64,000 bases of DNA. Origin: an uncultured Bacteroides sp. Its GTDB lineage: Bacteria; Bacteroidota; Bacteroidia; Bacteroidales; Bacteroidaceae. Under the pieces are notes generated by a model. The model had not been told where the DNA came from. It made no database searches and worked only from the letters and a program-made list of their open reading frames with translations. This document shows positions 44,462 through 51,914 of the stretch, in pieces. Position 1 is the first letter of the stretch. Every line of letters starts with the position of its first letter. The position numbers and the translations under genes are program-made. The stretch spans positions 1,798,001 through 1,862,000 of the forward strand of contig NZ_OY762899.1 in assembly GCF_963666545.1 (NCBI RefSeq), given 5' to 3'.

Positions 44462-44490
44462 AAAAAAAGGGATGCCCCAACGGACATCCC
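44462..44490 (-). terminator. Rho-independent terminator of the ilv operon
   Basis: On the minus strand GGGATGTCC-gttg-GGGCATCCC is followed by seven Ts. It lies about 30 bases beyond the ilvC stop. Confidence 0.85.
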
Positions 44491-44519
44491 CCTACTATTT
44501 AGAATTGCTAGACAATCAA

Positions 44520-45566
44520 TTAGTTGTTTTCCGGACGCAACTTACGAACAACAGCACCTGTTCTCCACATTTCGCTTTCGCGAAGTTGACGAAGTTCTTC
44601 ATCCAACTTCTCACGGTAATCCGGTTGAGAGTTAGAATCAATAGAACGCTGTGCTTCGTTTCCTACTTTTACTTCGTGATACAGTTTTTCGAATACTGGC
44701 TTTGATGCATCGTGAAATGGTCCCATCCAATCAAGAGCACCACGCTGAGCTGTAGTAGAACAGTTTGCATACATCCAATCCATACCGTTCTTTGCAAAAA
44801 GAGGCATCAATGATTGAGTCAATTCTTCTACTGTTTCGTTGAATGCTTCAGAAGGGGTATGTCCGTTCTCGCGCAATGTTTCATATTGAGCAAGCAACAA
44901 TCCTTGAATAGCACCCATCAATGTACCACGTTCTCCGGTAAGATCTGAATAAACCTCACGCTTGAAAGTTGTTTCGAACAAGTAACCTGAACCAACACCG
45001 ATACCCAATGCAACAACACGATCCCATGCATGACCGGTTGCGTCTTGGAAGATAGCATAAGAAGAGTTCAACCCACGACCTTCGAGGAACATCGTACGAA
45101 GAGAAGTACCCGAACCTTTAGGAGCTATCAGAATAACATCTACATCAGCAGGAGGAACAATACCGGTACGTTCTTTGTATGTGATACCAAAACCGTGAGA
45201 GAAATAAAGTGCTTTCCCGGCTGTCAGGTTTTCCTTTACTGTTGGCCATACTTCAATCTGGGCAGCATCCGAAAGCAGGTATTGGATAATTGTTGCACGT
45301 TGACAAGCTTCGGCAATATCGAAAAGAGTTTCACCCGGTACCCAACCATCAGCTACAGCTTTCTCCCAAGTTTTACCACCTTTACGTTGGCCTACGATCA
45401 CATTAAATCCATTGTCACGCAAGTTCAGCGACTGGCCCGGACCTTGTACACCATAACCGATAACGGCAATAACTTCATCTTTCAATACTTCACGCGCTTT
45501 TTCTAACGGAAATTCTTCGCGTGTTACCACATTTTCGGTAACCCCGCCAAAATTCATTTGTGCCAT
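44520..45566 (-). CDS. ilvC: Ketol-acid reductoisomerase
   Basis: 348 residues, class I (short) form. It performs the second common step of valine/isoleucine synthesis, turning acetolactate or acetohydroxybutyrate into the dihydroxy acid with NAD(P)H. The Rossmann motif is 'AVIGYGVQGPGQSLNLRDNG', then 'VIVGQRKGGKTWEKA' with basic residues at the end of strand 2 that suit NADPH. The metal and substrate region has 'DVDVILIAPKGSGTSLRTMF', 'DLTGERGTLMGAIQGLLLAQ', 'NETVEELTQSLMPLFAKNGM' and 'CSTTAQRGALDW'. It is last in the operon, 72 bases after the thioesterase gene and ahead of a strong terminator. Confidence 0.97.
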   Translation of the reverse strand: MAQMNFGGVTENVVTREEFPLEKAREVLKDEVIAVIGYGVQGPGQSLNLRDNGFNVIVGQRKGGKTWEKAVADGWVPGETLFDIAEACQRATIIQYLLSDAAQIEVWPTVKENLTAGKALYFSHGFGITYKERTGIVPPADVDVILIAPKGSGTSLRTMFLEGRGLNSSYAIFQDATGHAWDRVVALGIGVGSGYLFETTFKREVYSDLTGERGTLMGAIQGLLLAQYETLRENGHTPSEAFNETVEELTQSLMPLFAKNGMDWMYANCSTTAQRGALDWMGPFHDASKPVFEKLYHEVKVGNEAQRSIDSNSQPDYREKLDEELRQLRESEMWRTGAVVRKLRPENN

Positions 45567-45638
45567 TTTGTTTTTAGTTTTTAAGCCGCTTCCGTGGTAA
45601 CGGAAAGACGACTGATTATTAATATATTATTTAAACTT

Positions 45639-46385
45639 TTATTCAAATATTACTTTCGAACGACAAACAACTTCCTGTCCGTTCTTCATCACTTCCAGAT
45701 GGTACTCTCCTTCAGCAACCTTTTGTTTGATGAAGGATAACTCATCACCGTAATAACTCTCGGCCACATAAGCCATTTCGAAACGACGAATACGCTTCGT
45801 CTTATACATTTCAAGAGGAAACAGATCGAGGATATGCTCTATGTAGCGAATGCTATTGACATGTCCATTAATATCGATATCACTATATTTAGCAACTAAA
45901 GTCGAAGTAATCTCTTGTGTGTCAACCTTAATGCGCGAAGGCTTTTCTATCGGACAAGGTTCTTCGCAGACATAATCAACAATACCTCCTCCATGCAAAG
46001 CCAACAGATCAGCCGGTTTACGAGTAGCAAGGTTGATCATCGCCCACACCGAACGAGCATAGCCTATCTTCTTTCCATCCTTATTAATAATAGCAAAGTT
46101 GCGATCAGTAAAGAGGCGATAGATATTTTCCACCCACGTCTGAATCGTAAATTTCTCGTACTGATAAGGCATTTCATCCAGTTCAATAGCCAAGCGGGAT
46201 AATACCCAAGTGTAATTATCTTCGTTCAGAGAGGCCATACCAAAGCCACGGTCAGTAGAATGAAATCCGGCACAATTCAGCAAGTGATTGCCTAGTACCC
46301 CCATTGTCAGTCTACCATTAAAATCAACATGAAAAGGTTCCGCTACAAAATGATATGTTCCTATCTTACTATCTTCGTCACTCAT
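45639..46385 (-). CDS. Acyl-ACP thioesterase (PF01643 type)
   Basis: 248 residues, cytoplasmic. Double hot-dog fold: 'TYHFVAEPFHVDFNGRLTMG' and 'TWVLSRLAIELDEMPYQYEK' in the first half, 'LVAKYSDIDINGHVNSIRYI' in the second. The second contains the Asn-x-His pair (NGHVN) used for catalysis. It releases fatty acids from acyl carrier protein. The start codon overlaps the ilvN stop by four bases (ATGA), so it is firmly part of the branched-chain amino acid operon, between ilvN and ilvC. I recall the same position in other Bacteroides. A link to branched-chain fatty acid or acyl pool control is possible but unproven. Confidence 0.93.
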   Translation of the reverse strand: MSDEDSKIGTYHFVAEPFHVDFNGRLTMGVLGNHLLNCAGFHSTDRGFGMASLNEDNYTWVLSRLAIELDEMPYQYEKFTIQTWVENIYRLFTDRNFAIINKDGKKIGYARSVWAMINLATRKPADLLALHGGGIVDYVCEEPCPIEKPSRIKVDTQEITSTLVAKYSDIDINGHVNSIRYIEHILDLFPLEMYKTKRIRRFEMAYVAESYYGDELSFIKQKVAEGEYHLEVMKNGQEVVCRSKVIFE

Positions 46386-46942
46386 TCCTCACAGTTCTTT
46401 TTGCATCGGATATGCTTCTCTTCTCTTTCAGTAAGGTATTCGCTCAATTTCTCCACACAACTTTTGGTAATGGCAATACGCCCCGAACGAACGAATTGCA
46501 GAATACCAATTTCTATCAAGTCATCGTAAAGCGACTGCGTTTCCTCTGTGGTACCCGATTTCTGGATGACCAGAAAGGTCGAATTCACTTCAATAATGCG
46601 TGCATTATGCTTACTTACAATGTATTCTATTTGATTACTCTCCAATAACTCTTGCGTAGGAACTTTATAGAGTGCAATCTCTCGATAAAAGATTTCATCA
46701 TCGGTGAAGTAATGAGCTTGTACCACATCAATACGCTTCTCTATCTGCTTAGTTACCTTCTGTATCGTATCTTCATCGGTACATAGCGTAATTGTATATT
46801 TGTGAATACCTTTAATAGAAGATGCTGAAACATTCAAGCTCTCTATGTTCAACTGTCGACGGGTAAATATAGTCGTAATCTGATTTAGAATACCGGCGAT
46901 ATTCTCCGAATAAACGTTGAGGGTATATAATGTTTTATCCAT
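46382..46942 (-). CDS. ilvN: Acetolactate synthase small (regulatory) subunit
   Basis: 186 residues. The N-terminal ACT domain (~1-80: 'LYTLNVYSENIAGILNQITT', 'IFTRRQLNIESLNVS') binds valine for feedback inhibition. The C-terminal domain (~85-170: 'EIALYKVPT', 'IVSKHNARIIEVNSTFLVIQ', 'KSGTTEETQSLYDDL') is the ALS_ss C-terminal fold that activates the catalytic subunit. There is a charged, Cys-containing tail. It lies 12 bases after ilvB and overlaps the thioesterase gene by 4. Confidence 0.96.
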   Translation of the reverse strand: MDKTLYTLNVYSENIAGILNQITTIFTRRQLNIESLNVSASSIKGIHKYTITLCTDEDTIQKVTKQIEKRIDVVQAHYFTDDEIFYREIALYKVPTQELLESNQIEYIVSKHNARIIEVNSTFLVIQKSGTTEETQSLYDDLIEIGILQFVRSGRIAITKSCVEKLSEYLTEREEKHIRCKKNCEE

Positions 46943-46954
46943 AATCTTTCTTTA

Positions 46955-48649
46955 TTAACCTAACAACATGTTCGTCACTGTTTCCCCGGCAGGTATCATA
47001 GGATATACCATACCATCTTTTTTTACCGCTACTTCCAAAAGGAACGATCCGGGGGTAGTGAGCATTTCTTCAATAGCTCCTGATAAATCAGCACGTTGCA
47101 CCACTTTGCGTCCTTTAATGCCGTATGCTGCTGCAATCATAATAAAATCGGGATTTATCATTGGAGTATTTGAGTATCTTTCTTCGAAGAAAAGTTCTTG
47201 CCATTGGCGTACCATACCTAGAAAATCATTATTCAACAGAATGATCTTCACACTAATGCCTGTCTCCATAATGGTACCGAATTCCTGTATGGTCATTTGC
47301 AAACCGCCATCACCACAGAATAGACAAACCGTTCTACCGGGTGCACCAAATGCTGCACCAATAGCCGCAGGCAAACCAAAGCCCATTGTGCCAAGACCGC
47401 CCGAAGTGACCATGCTTCTTTTCTTTGTAAAGCGAAAATAGCGTGCTGCTACCATCTGATTTTGACCTACATCGGTCACAAGTACGGCTTCATTATTAGT
47501 AGCCTTAGTCACCTCGTTCACCACTTCGCCCATGGTTATCGGACCTTCTATCGGGTTGAGCTCCTTTTCTATAACCTGATTATATTCTTTTTCTTCGTGC
47601 TCCTTAAAGCTATCCCGCCATTCGCGATGCGTATTCTTCTTGAGGAGTTTTGTGATAGCAGTAAGCGTTTCTTTGCAATCGCCCAACACGGCAACATCAC
47701 TTTTCACATTTTTATCTACCTCTACAGGATCAATATCAAAATGGATGATCTTAGCTTGCTTGGCATAGGTTTTAAGATTGCCCGTCACACGGTCGTCAAA
47801 TCGCATTCCGATACCAATCAACACATCACATTCATTCGTCTTGATATTTGGTGCAAGATTGCCATGCATACCCAGCATTCCTTTATTGAGCGGATGTCCT
47901 GAGGCCAACGCCGAAAGCCCTAATAAAGTGCATCCGGCCGGTATATCAGCTTTTTCAAGGAAATCGAGTAGTTCCTCTTGCGCTTCTCCTAACTCTACCC
48001 CTTGTCCCACAAGAGCCAGGGGTCTTTTAGCCGAGTTTATAAGTTCCGCAGCTTGCGCTATGGCATCCATATCCACCTCAGGCGCAGGCACATAACTACG
48101 AATATAATCTAATTTACAAGGTATATACTCTACCTTTTCAAACTGCGCATTCTTAGCAAAGTCAAGTACCACAGGTCCCGGTCTTCCGCTACGAGCAATG
48201 TAAAAGGCACGGGCTACTGCCCAAGGTATATCTTCGGCGCGACGTATCTGATAACTCCACTTTGTGATGGGTTGAGTGATGCTCACCAAGTCTATTTCCT
48301 GAAAGGCATCACTACCAAGCAAGGAGGCCACTACCTGTCCGGCAATAACAACCATGGGGGTACTATCCAATATAGCATCTCCAATTCCGGTTACTGCATT
48401 CGTTGCTCCCGGTCCACTGGTTACCAAACAAACGCCCACTTCTCCCGATACTCTGGCATATCCTTGTGCAGCATGCGTAGCACCTTGTTCATGGCGAACA
48501 AGCACATGATTCAGTTTTTCTTTATAATCGTATAAACAATCGTAAACTGGCATAATAGCTCCACCAGGATAGCCAAAAACAGTTTTTACTCCTTCTTGAA
48601 TCAATGAGCGAATTAATGCTTCCGATCCGGTTATGAGTTGTTTTTCCAT
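46955..48649 (-). CDS. ilvB: Acetolactate synthase large (catalytic) subunit
   Basis: 564 residues. TPP- and FAD-dependent condensation of pyruvate with pyruvate or 2-ketobutyrate. Domains: N-terminal TPP pyrimidine domain with the catalytic Glu in 'VLVRHEQGATHAAQGYARVS'; central FAD domain ('LIGIGMRFDDRVTGN'); C-terminal TPP domain with 'GDGGLQMTIQEFGTI' followed by 'NNDFLGMVRQWQELFFEERY', the metal/TPP GDG-N motif and the 'MVRQWQ' mark of acetohydroxyacid synthases. It is encoded 33 bases after ilvD and directly before its regulatory subunit. Confidence 0.97.
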   Translation of the reverse strand: MEKQLITGSEALIRSLIQEGVKTVFGYPGGAIMPVYDCLYDYKEKLNHVLVRHEQGATHAAQGYARVSGEVGVCLVTSGPGATNAVTGIGDAILDSTPMVVIAGQVVASLLGSDAFQEIDLVSITQPITKWSYQIRRAEDIPWAVARAFYIARSGRPGPVVLDFAKNAQFEKVEYIPCKLDYIRSYVPAPEVDMDAIAQAAELINSAKRPLALVGQGVELGEAQEELLDFLEKADIPAGCTLLGLSALASGHPLNKGMLGMHGNLAPNIKTNECDVLIGIGMRFDDRVTGNLKTYAKQAKIIHFDIDPVEVDKNVKSDVAVLGDCKETLTAITKLLKKNTHREWRDSFKEHEEKEYNQVIEKELNPIEGPITMGEVVNEVTKATNNEAVLVTDVGQNQMVAARYFRFTKKRSMVTSGGLGTMGFGLPAAIGAAFGAPGRTVCLFCGDGGLQMTIQEFGTIMETGISVKIILLNNDFLGMVRQWQELFFEERYSNTPMINPDFIMIAAAYGIKGRKVVQRADLSGAIEEMLTTPGSFLLEVAVKKDGMVYPMIPAGETVTNMLLG

Positions 48650-48682
48650 CGTCTTATCTATTTCTTTTGTTCGTACTATATT

Positions 48683-50485
48683 TTAATCAATCAAGCGAAC
48701 CGCCCCCTTATCAGCAGAACTGACCATACTTGCATAAGCCTTCAGGCTCTTGGGTACATTTCGTTCACGGGTGACGGGTGTCATTGGCCGTGCAGCCAGT
48801 TCCTCATCCGTCAGCTTCACATTGATTGTTCTCTCGGGTATATTGATTTCAATGATATCTCCATTTTGAATTTTACCGATGTTACCTCCGGCTGCTGCCT
48901 CTGGAGAAACGTGACCAATACTTAGTCCGGATGTCCCTCCACTAAAACGTCCATCAGTGATAAGCGCACATTCCTTGCCTAAATGGCGGGACTTAATATA
49001 AGAGGTGGGATAGAGCATTTCTTGCATACCCGGTCCTCCCTTAGGTCCTTCGTGAGTGATGACGACCACATCTCCACTGACGACCTTTCCTCCCAGGATT
49101 CCATCACAAGCAGCATCTTGTGAATCGAAAACTTTAGCCGGACCGGTAAATCGCCAGATGCTTTCGTCTACACCCGCTGTCTTCACCACACATCCATCTT
49201 GAGCGATATTTCCTTTCAGTATAGCCAGTCCACCATCTTTAGAATAGGCATGCTCCACATCGCGAATACAACCTGTAGCTCTGTCCGTGTCTAACTCCTT
49301 ATAATAAACATCTTGCGAACCAAGCACCAGATTAAATCTGCCTGCCGCCGCACTCTTATATTTCTTTATAGCCTCATCGGATACATTCGGACTGGTAATA
49401 CTATATTTATCAATCGCTTCAGCCAACGTCATACCGTCTATACGATTCACATTCGTTTCAATGAATCCACCCTTAGCCAGTTCACTCATAATAGCCATAA
49501 TACCTCCGGCACGATTAACGTCCTGAATATGATATTTCTGAGTATTTGGTGCCACTTTGCACAAGCATGGACTTTTGCGTGAAAGCATATCAATATCATC
49601 CATCGTAAAGTCAACCTCACCTTCGTGAGCTATCGCCAGTAGATGGAGTACTGTATTTGTTGAACCTCCCATGGCAATGTCCAGCGTCATTGCATTCAAG
49701 AAAGAAGCACGAGTGGCAATGCTTCTGGGTAATACCCTTTCATCACCTTCATCATAATATTTCAAAGTATTTTCTACAATCAGCTTCGCAGCATCTTTAA
49801 ACAACTGCGCTCTATTGGCATGCGTAGCCACAATGGTTCCGTTACCCGGAAGTGCCAAACCAATTGCCTCATTGAGGCAGTTCATCGAGTTGGCAGTGAA
49901 CATTCCCGAGCAGCAACCACACGTTGGACAAGCATTTTGTTCAATCTTTGCCACTTCAGCATCGCTCACATTTTCGTCGGCCGACTTAACCATCGCATCA
50001 ACCAGATCAAGATGCTGTCCGTCAAGCTCTCCGGCCTCCATCGGTCCACCGGAAACAAAAACCGTTGGTATATTCAGCCTCATGGCAGCCATTAACATGC
50101 CGGGAGTAATCTTATCACAATTGCTGATGCATACCATGGCATCCGCTTTGTGACCGTTCACCATATATTCCACACTATCAGCAATGATATCTCTCGAAGG
50201 GAGAGAATAAAGCATACCGTCGTGCCCCATAGCAATACCATCATCAATAGCAATCGTATTAAATTCAGCAGCAAAGCAACCTAGTTTTTCAATTTCGGCT
50301 TTCACTTGCTGTCCGATGTCGTGCAAATGCACATGACCCGGCACAAATTGCGTAAATGAATTGACTATAGCGATAATTGGTTTTCCCAATTGTTCTTTCT
50401 TCATACCGTTGGCTGCCCATAATGCCCGGGCACCCGCCATGCGGCGACCTTGCGTACTAAACGAACTGCGTAATTGCTTTTTCAT
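48683..50485 (-). CDS. ilvD: Dihydroxy-acid dehydratase
   Basis: 600 residues from the ATG at 50483-50485. A longer frame back to 50545 would run through the attenuator hairpin and is rejected. An Fe-S enzyme for the third step of valine/isoleucine synthesis. Marks: '[20 protein letters not shown]', '[20 protein letters not shown]' and '[19 protein letters not shown]', which carry the cluster cysteines; '[17 protein letters not shown]'; '[12 protein letters not shown]'; and '[20 protein letters not shown]'. It is the first structural gene of the operon, so the upstream attenuator would control ilvD, ilvB, ilvN, the thioesterase and ilvC together. Confidence 0.97.
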   Translation of the reverse strand: MKKQLRSSFSTQGRRMAGARALWAANGMKKEQLGKPIIAIVNSFTQFVPGHVHLHDIGQQVKAEIEKLGCFAAEFNTIAIDDGIAMGHDGMLYSLPSRDIIADSVEYMVNGHKADAMVCISNCDKITPGMLMAAMRLNIPTVFVSGGPMEAGELDGQHLDLVDAMVKSADENVSDAEVAKIEQNACPTCGCCSGMFTANSMNCLNEAIGLALPGNGTIVATHANRAQLFKDAAKLIVENTLKYYDEGDERVLPRSIATRASFLNAMTLDIAMGGSTNTVLHLLAIAHEGEVDFTMDDIDMLSRKSPCLCKVAPNTQKYHIQDVNRAGGIMAIMSELAKGGFIETNVNRIDGMTLAEAIDKYSITSPNVSDEAIKKYKSAAAGRFNLVLGSQDVYYKELDTDRATGCIRDVEHAYSKDGGLAILKGNIAQDGCVVKTAGVDESIWRFTGPAKVFDSQDAACDGILGGKVVSGDVVVITHEGPKGGPGMQEMLYPTSYIKSRHLGKECALITDGRFSGGTSGLSIGHVSPEAAAGGNIGKIQNGDIIEINIPERTINVKLTDEELAARPMTPVTRERNVPKSLKAYASMVSSADKGAVRLID

Positions 50486-50509
50486 TGTTTTTATTCCTTT
50501 AGTTATAAT

Positions 50510-50543
50510 TAAAAAGCCTCTCTCACACAGTGAGAAAGGCTCC
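50510..50543 (-). terminator. Attenuator: Rho-independent terminator ahead of ilvD
   Basis: On the minus strand AGCCTTTCTCAC (50541-50530) pairs with GTGAGAGAGGCT (50526-50515) over 12 bases with one G-U pair and a 3-base loop. It is followed directly by a run of five Ts, then 25 bases to the ilvD ATG. A terminator before the first gene of an operon, after a leader peptide, is an attenuator. Confidence 0.85.
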
Positions 50544-50590
50544 AATTAATATCTCTATTGTACGAATATACATACACAAACCTTCCTCAC
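50530..50590 (-). promoter_or_regulatory. Antiterminator pairing segment of the ilv leader
   Basis: The minus-strand bases GTGAGGAAGG (50590-50581), which include the leader peptide's TGA stop, can pair over all 10 positions (one G-U) with CCTTTCTCAC (50539-50530), the 5' arm of the terminator. A ribosome at the stop codon would cover the first segment and let the terminator form. A ribosome stalled upstream on Ile/Val/Leu codons would leave it free to block the terminator. Confidence 0.75.
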
Positions 50591-50661
50591 GCTCTTGATG
50601 GGACCACCACGACGCTAATAATATTCAGCAGAGACAGGTTAATAGATGTATTTCTATTCAT
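50587..50661 (-). CDS. ilv operon leader peptide, 24 residues
   Basis: A short frame from the ATG at 50659-50661 to the TGA at 50587-50589. It contains three Ile, three Leu and four consecutive Val among 24 residues. The first half reads MNRNTSINLSLLN and the second IISVVVVPSRA. It starts about 26 bases after the predicted transcription start and ends 46 bases before the attenuator stem. The composition matches the end products of the operon (Ile, Val, Leu), as in the E. coli ilvGMEDA leader peptide. The gene function is control by ribosome stalling, not the peptide itself. Too short for ordinary gene calling. Confidence 0.82.
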   Translation of the reverse strand: MNRNTSINLSLLNIISVVVVPSRA

Positions 50662-50692
50662 AATTCAACGCTTATTTTTCTAAATCGTGCTG

Positions 50693-50723
50693 CAAAGGTA
50701 ACGGCTTTTTCATTATCTCCAAA
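50693..50723 (-). promoter_or_regulatory. Promoter of the ilv operon
   Basis: The reverse strand reads TACCTTTG at 50693-50700 (-7) and TTTG at 50720-50723 (-33) with a 19-base spacer, a near-ideal Bacteroides promoter. It places the leader peptide just downstream of the transcription start. Confidence 0.75.
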
Positions 50724-50798
50724 CAAATCGAAGAAAAAAAACGTTCATTAATAAATAATCGTAAGGAAACGAGGTTATAAATCCCTAGTTTATCACAT

Positions 50799-50820
50799 AA
50801 TAGTTTCAAATGAAACTATT
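50799..50820. repeat. 22-base palindrome between the ilv and slyD promoters
   Basis: AATAGTTTCA and TGAAACTATT flank an AA spacer. It is in the divergent intergenic region, about 75 bases upstream of the ilv -33 and 97 upstream of the slyD -7. It has the form of a dimer operator. Confidence 0.6.
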
Positions 50821-50916
50821 CGTAAGGTAGATGAATAAATAGATAACAGAACAAATAAAGAGCTTAATAATCTGAAATTTAAGCTCTTATATTCTAAGTG
50901 AGAATTAAATTATTTA

Positions 50917-50924
50917 TATCTTTG
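50917..50924 (+). promoter_or_regulatory. -7 promoter box for slyD
   Basis: TATCTTTG matches TAnnTTTG and lies 48 bases upstream of the ATG at 50972. No clear -33 element. Confidence 0.55.
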
Positions 50925-50971
50925 CAGCCCGTATAATACGGGTATTATTAACTACATATTAAAAACAAGAA

Positions 50972-51607
50972 ATGGAAACGGTAGCAAACAAGTATATCAC
51001 TGTAGCATATGAGTTGTACGTTACAGAAGATGGAGAAAGAGACCTGGTAGAAAAAGCAACAGCCGAACGCCCATTCCAGTTTATTACAGGATTGGGAACT
51101 ACATTGGAAGCTTTCGAAGATCAAATTAGAGACCTCGCCGTAGGAGAGAAATTCGAGTTCACCATTCCTTTCGCAGAAGGTTACGGCGAATATGACGAAG
51201 AGCACGTACTTGATCTACCAAGACAAATCTTTGAAATAGACGGTCATTTCGATTCTGAGAGAATTTATGAAGGAAACGTAGTTCCTTTGATGGATTCTGA
51301 AGGTCACCGTATAAACGGGACTGTTGTGGAAGTGAAAGACGACACTGTAGTGATGGACATGAATCATCCTTTGGCCGGAGACGATTTGACCTTTATTGGT
51401 GAAGTAATTGAAAACCGTGCAGCAACCAATGCCGAAATTGAAGGTATGGTTAACATGATGAGCGGTGAAGGCGGTGGATGCAGCTGCGGTAGTGATGGTT
51501 GTGGCAGCGATAGCTGTGGCGACGGAGGATGTGGCTGTGGCAGCGGTGAAAAAGAAGAAAGTGAAGCTTGCGGTTGTGGTGGAAATTGCGGATGCGGTGG
51601 ACACTAA
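50972..51607 (+). CDS. slyD: SlyD-type FKBP peptidyl-prolyl isomerase with Cys/Gly-rich metal-binding tail
   Basis: 211 residues, cytoplasmic. Residues ~1-150 are a SlyD FKBP domain with its inserted chaperone flap: 'KYITVAYELYVTEDGERDLV', 'FITGLGTTLEAFEDQI', 'IPFAEGYGEYDEEHVLDLPR', 'VVPLMDSEGHRINGTVVEVK' and 'MDMNHPLAGDDLTFIGEVI'. From residue ~166 the tail is almost only Cys, Gly, Ser, Asp and Glu: ten Cys in CxC, CxxxC and CGC patterns, ending in His. In E. coli SlyD a His/Cys-rich tail binds nickel and other metals; here Cys dominates. It has its own promoter and terminator. Confidence 0.93.
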   Translation: METVANKYITVAYELYVTEDGERDLVEKATAERPFQFITGLGTTLEAFEDQIRDLAVGEKFEFTIPFAEGYGEYDEEHVLDLPRQIFEIDGHFDSERIYEGNVVPLMDSEGHRINGTVVEVKDDTVVMDMNHPLAGDDLTFIGEVIENRAATNAEIEGMVNMMSGEGGGCSCGSDGCGSDSCGDGGCGCGSGEKEESEACGCGGNCGCGGH

Positions 51608-51630
51608 GCGCTTTACATTATAATATAGAG

Positions 51631-51666
51631 AAAATGCAGCAATGAGATATTTGCTGCATTTTTTTT
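51631..51666 (+). terminator. Rho-independent terminator of slyD
   Basis: AAAATGCAGCAA (51631-51642) pairs with TTGCTGCATTTT (51651-51662), followed by a T-run to 51666, 24 bases after the stop. Confidence 0.85.
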
Positions 51667-51737
51667 GTTCCTCAATGACCTACCTCTGTTTATTTCTAAT
51701 TATCTACAAATAAGCGTATAAAAAGAGAAGATATAAC

Positions 51738-51806
51738 TTCACCGCGGTGAATTAACTAGTTAACCGTGGTTAATTAACTACTTCACCACGGTTAACTAGT
51801 TAATTC
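51738..51806. repeat. Compound palindrome cluster
   Basis: A 14-base palindrome TTCACCGCGGTGAA (51738-51751) abuts a 22-base perfect inverted repeat: 51749-51770 pairs with 51785-51806 across a 14-base spacer. Each arm contains a TTAACTAGTTAA palindrome. It lies in the 307-base gap between slyD and the convergent cysteine desulfidase-family gene, beyond the slyD terminator. No reading frame overlaps it. Confidence 0.85.
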
Positions 51807-51809
51807 GCC

Positions 51810-51841
51810 AAACCCCTGCTACAAGGCCTGTAGAGGGGTTT
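51810..51841. terminator. Bidirectional terminator-like hairpin
   Basis: AAACCCCT-g-CTACA (51810-51823) pairs with TGTAG-AGGGGTTT (51829-51841). It lies 74 bases beyond the stop of the minus-strand cysteine desulfidase-family gene and is the best candidate for its terminator. Confidence 0.65.
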
Positions 51842-51914
51842 CTTAAAAGTAAACAAAAGTTCTTCTATAAGTCGTTTTTTAGCGAAGAATAACGCACCAA
51901 TTTCAGAAACTGAA

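Noticed and set aside
45567..45638. Stem (CTTTCCGT ... ACGGAAG) between the thioesterase gene and ilvC, considered as a terminator
   Set aside because: It is short and not followed by a T-run; ilvC is more likely still in the operon.
48683..50545. Longer ilvD start at 50545
   Set aside because: The extra 20 codons are the attenuator stem itself; the ATG at 50485 gives the normal ilvD N-terminus.
51215..51604. 129-residue minus-strand frame rich in Ser/Thr/Ala
   Set aside because: It is the mirror of the repetitive Cys/Gly codons of the SlyD tail and has no independent support.
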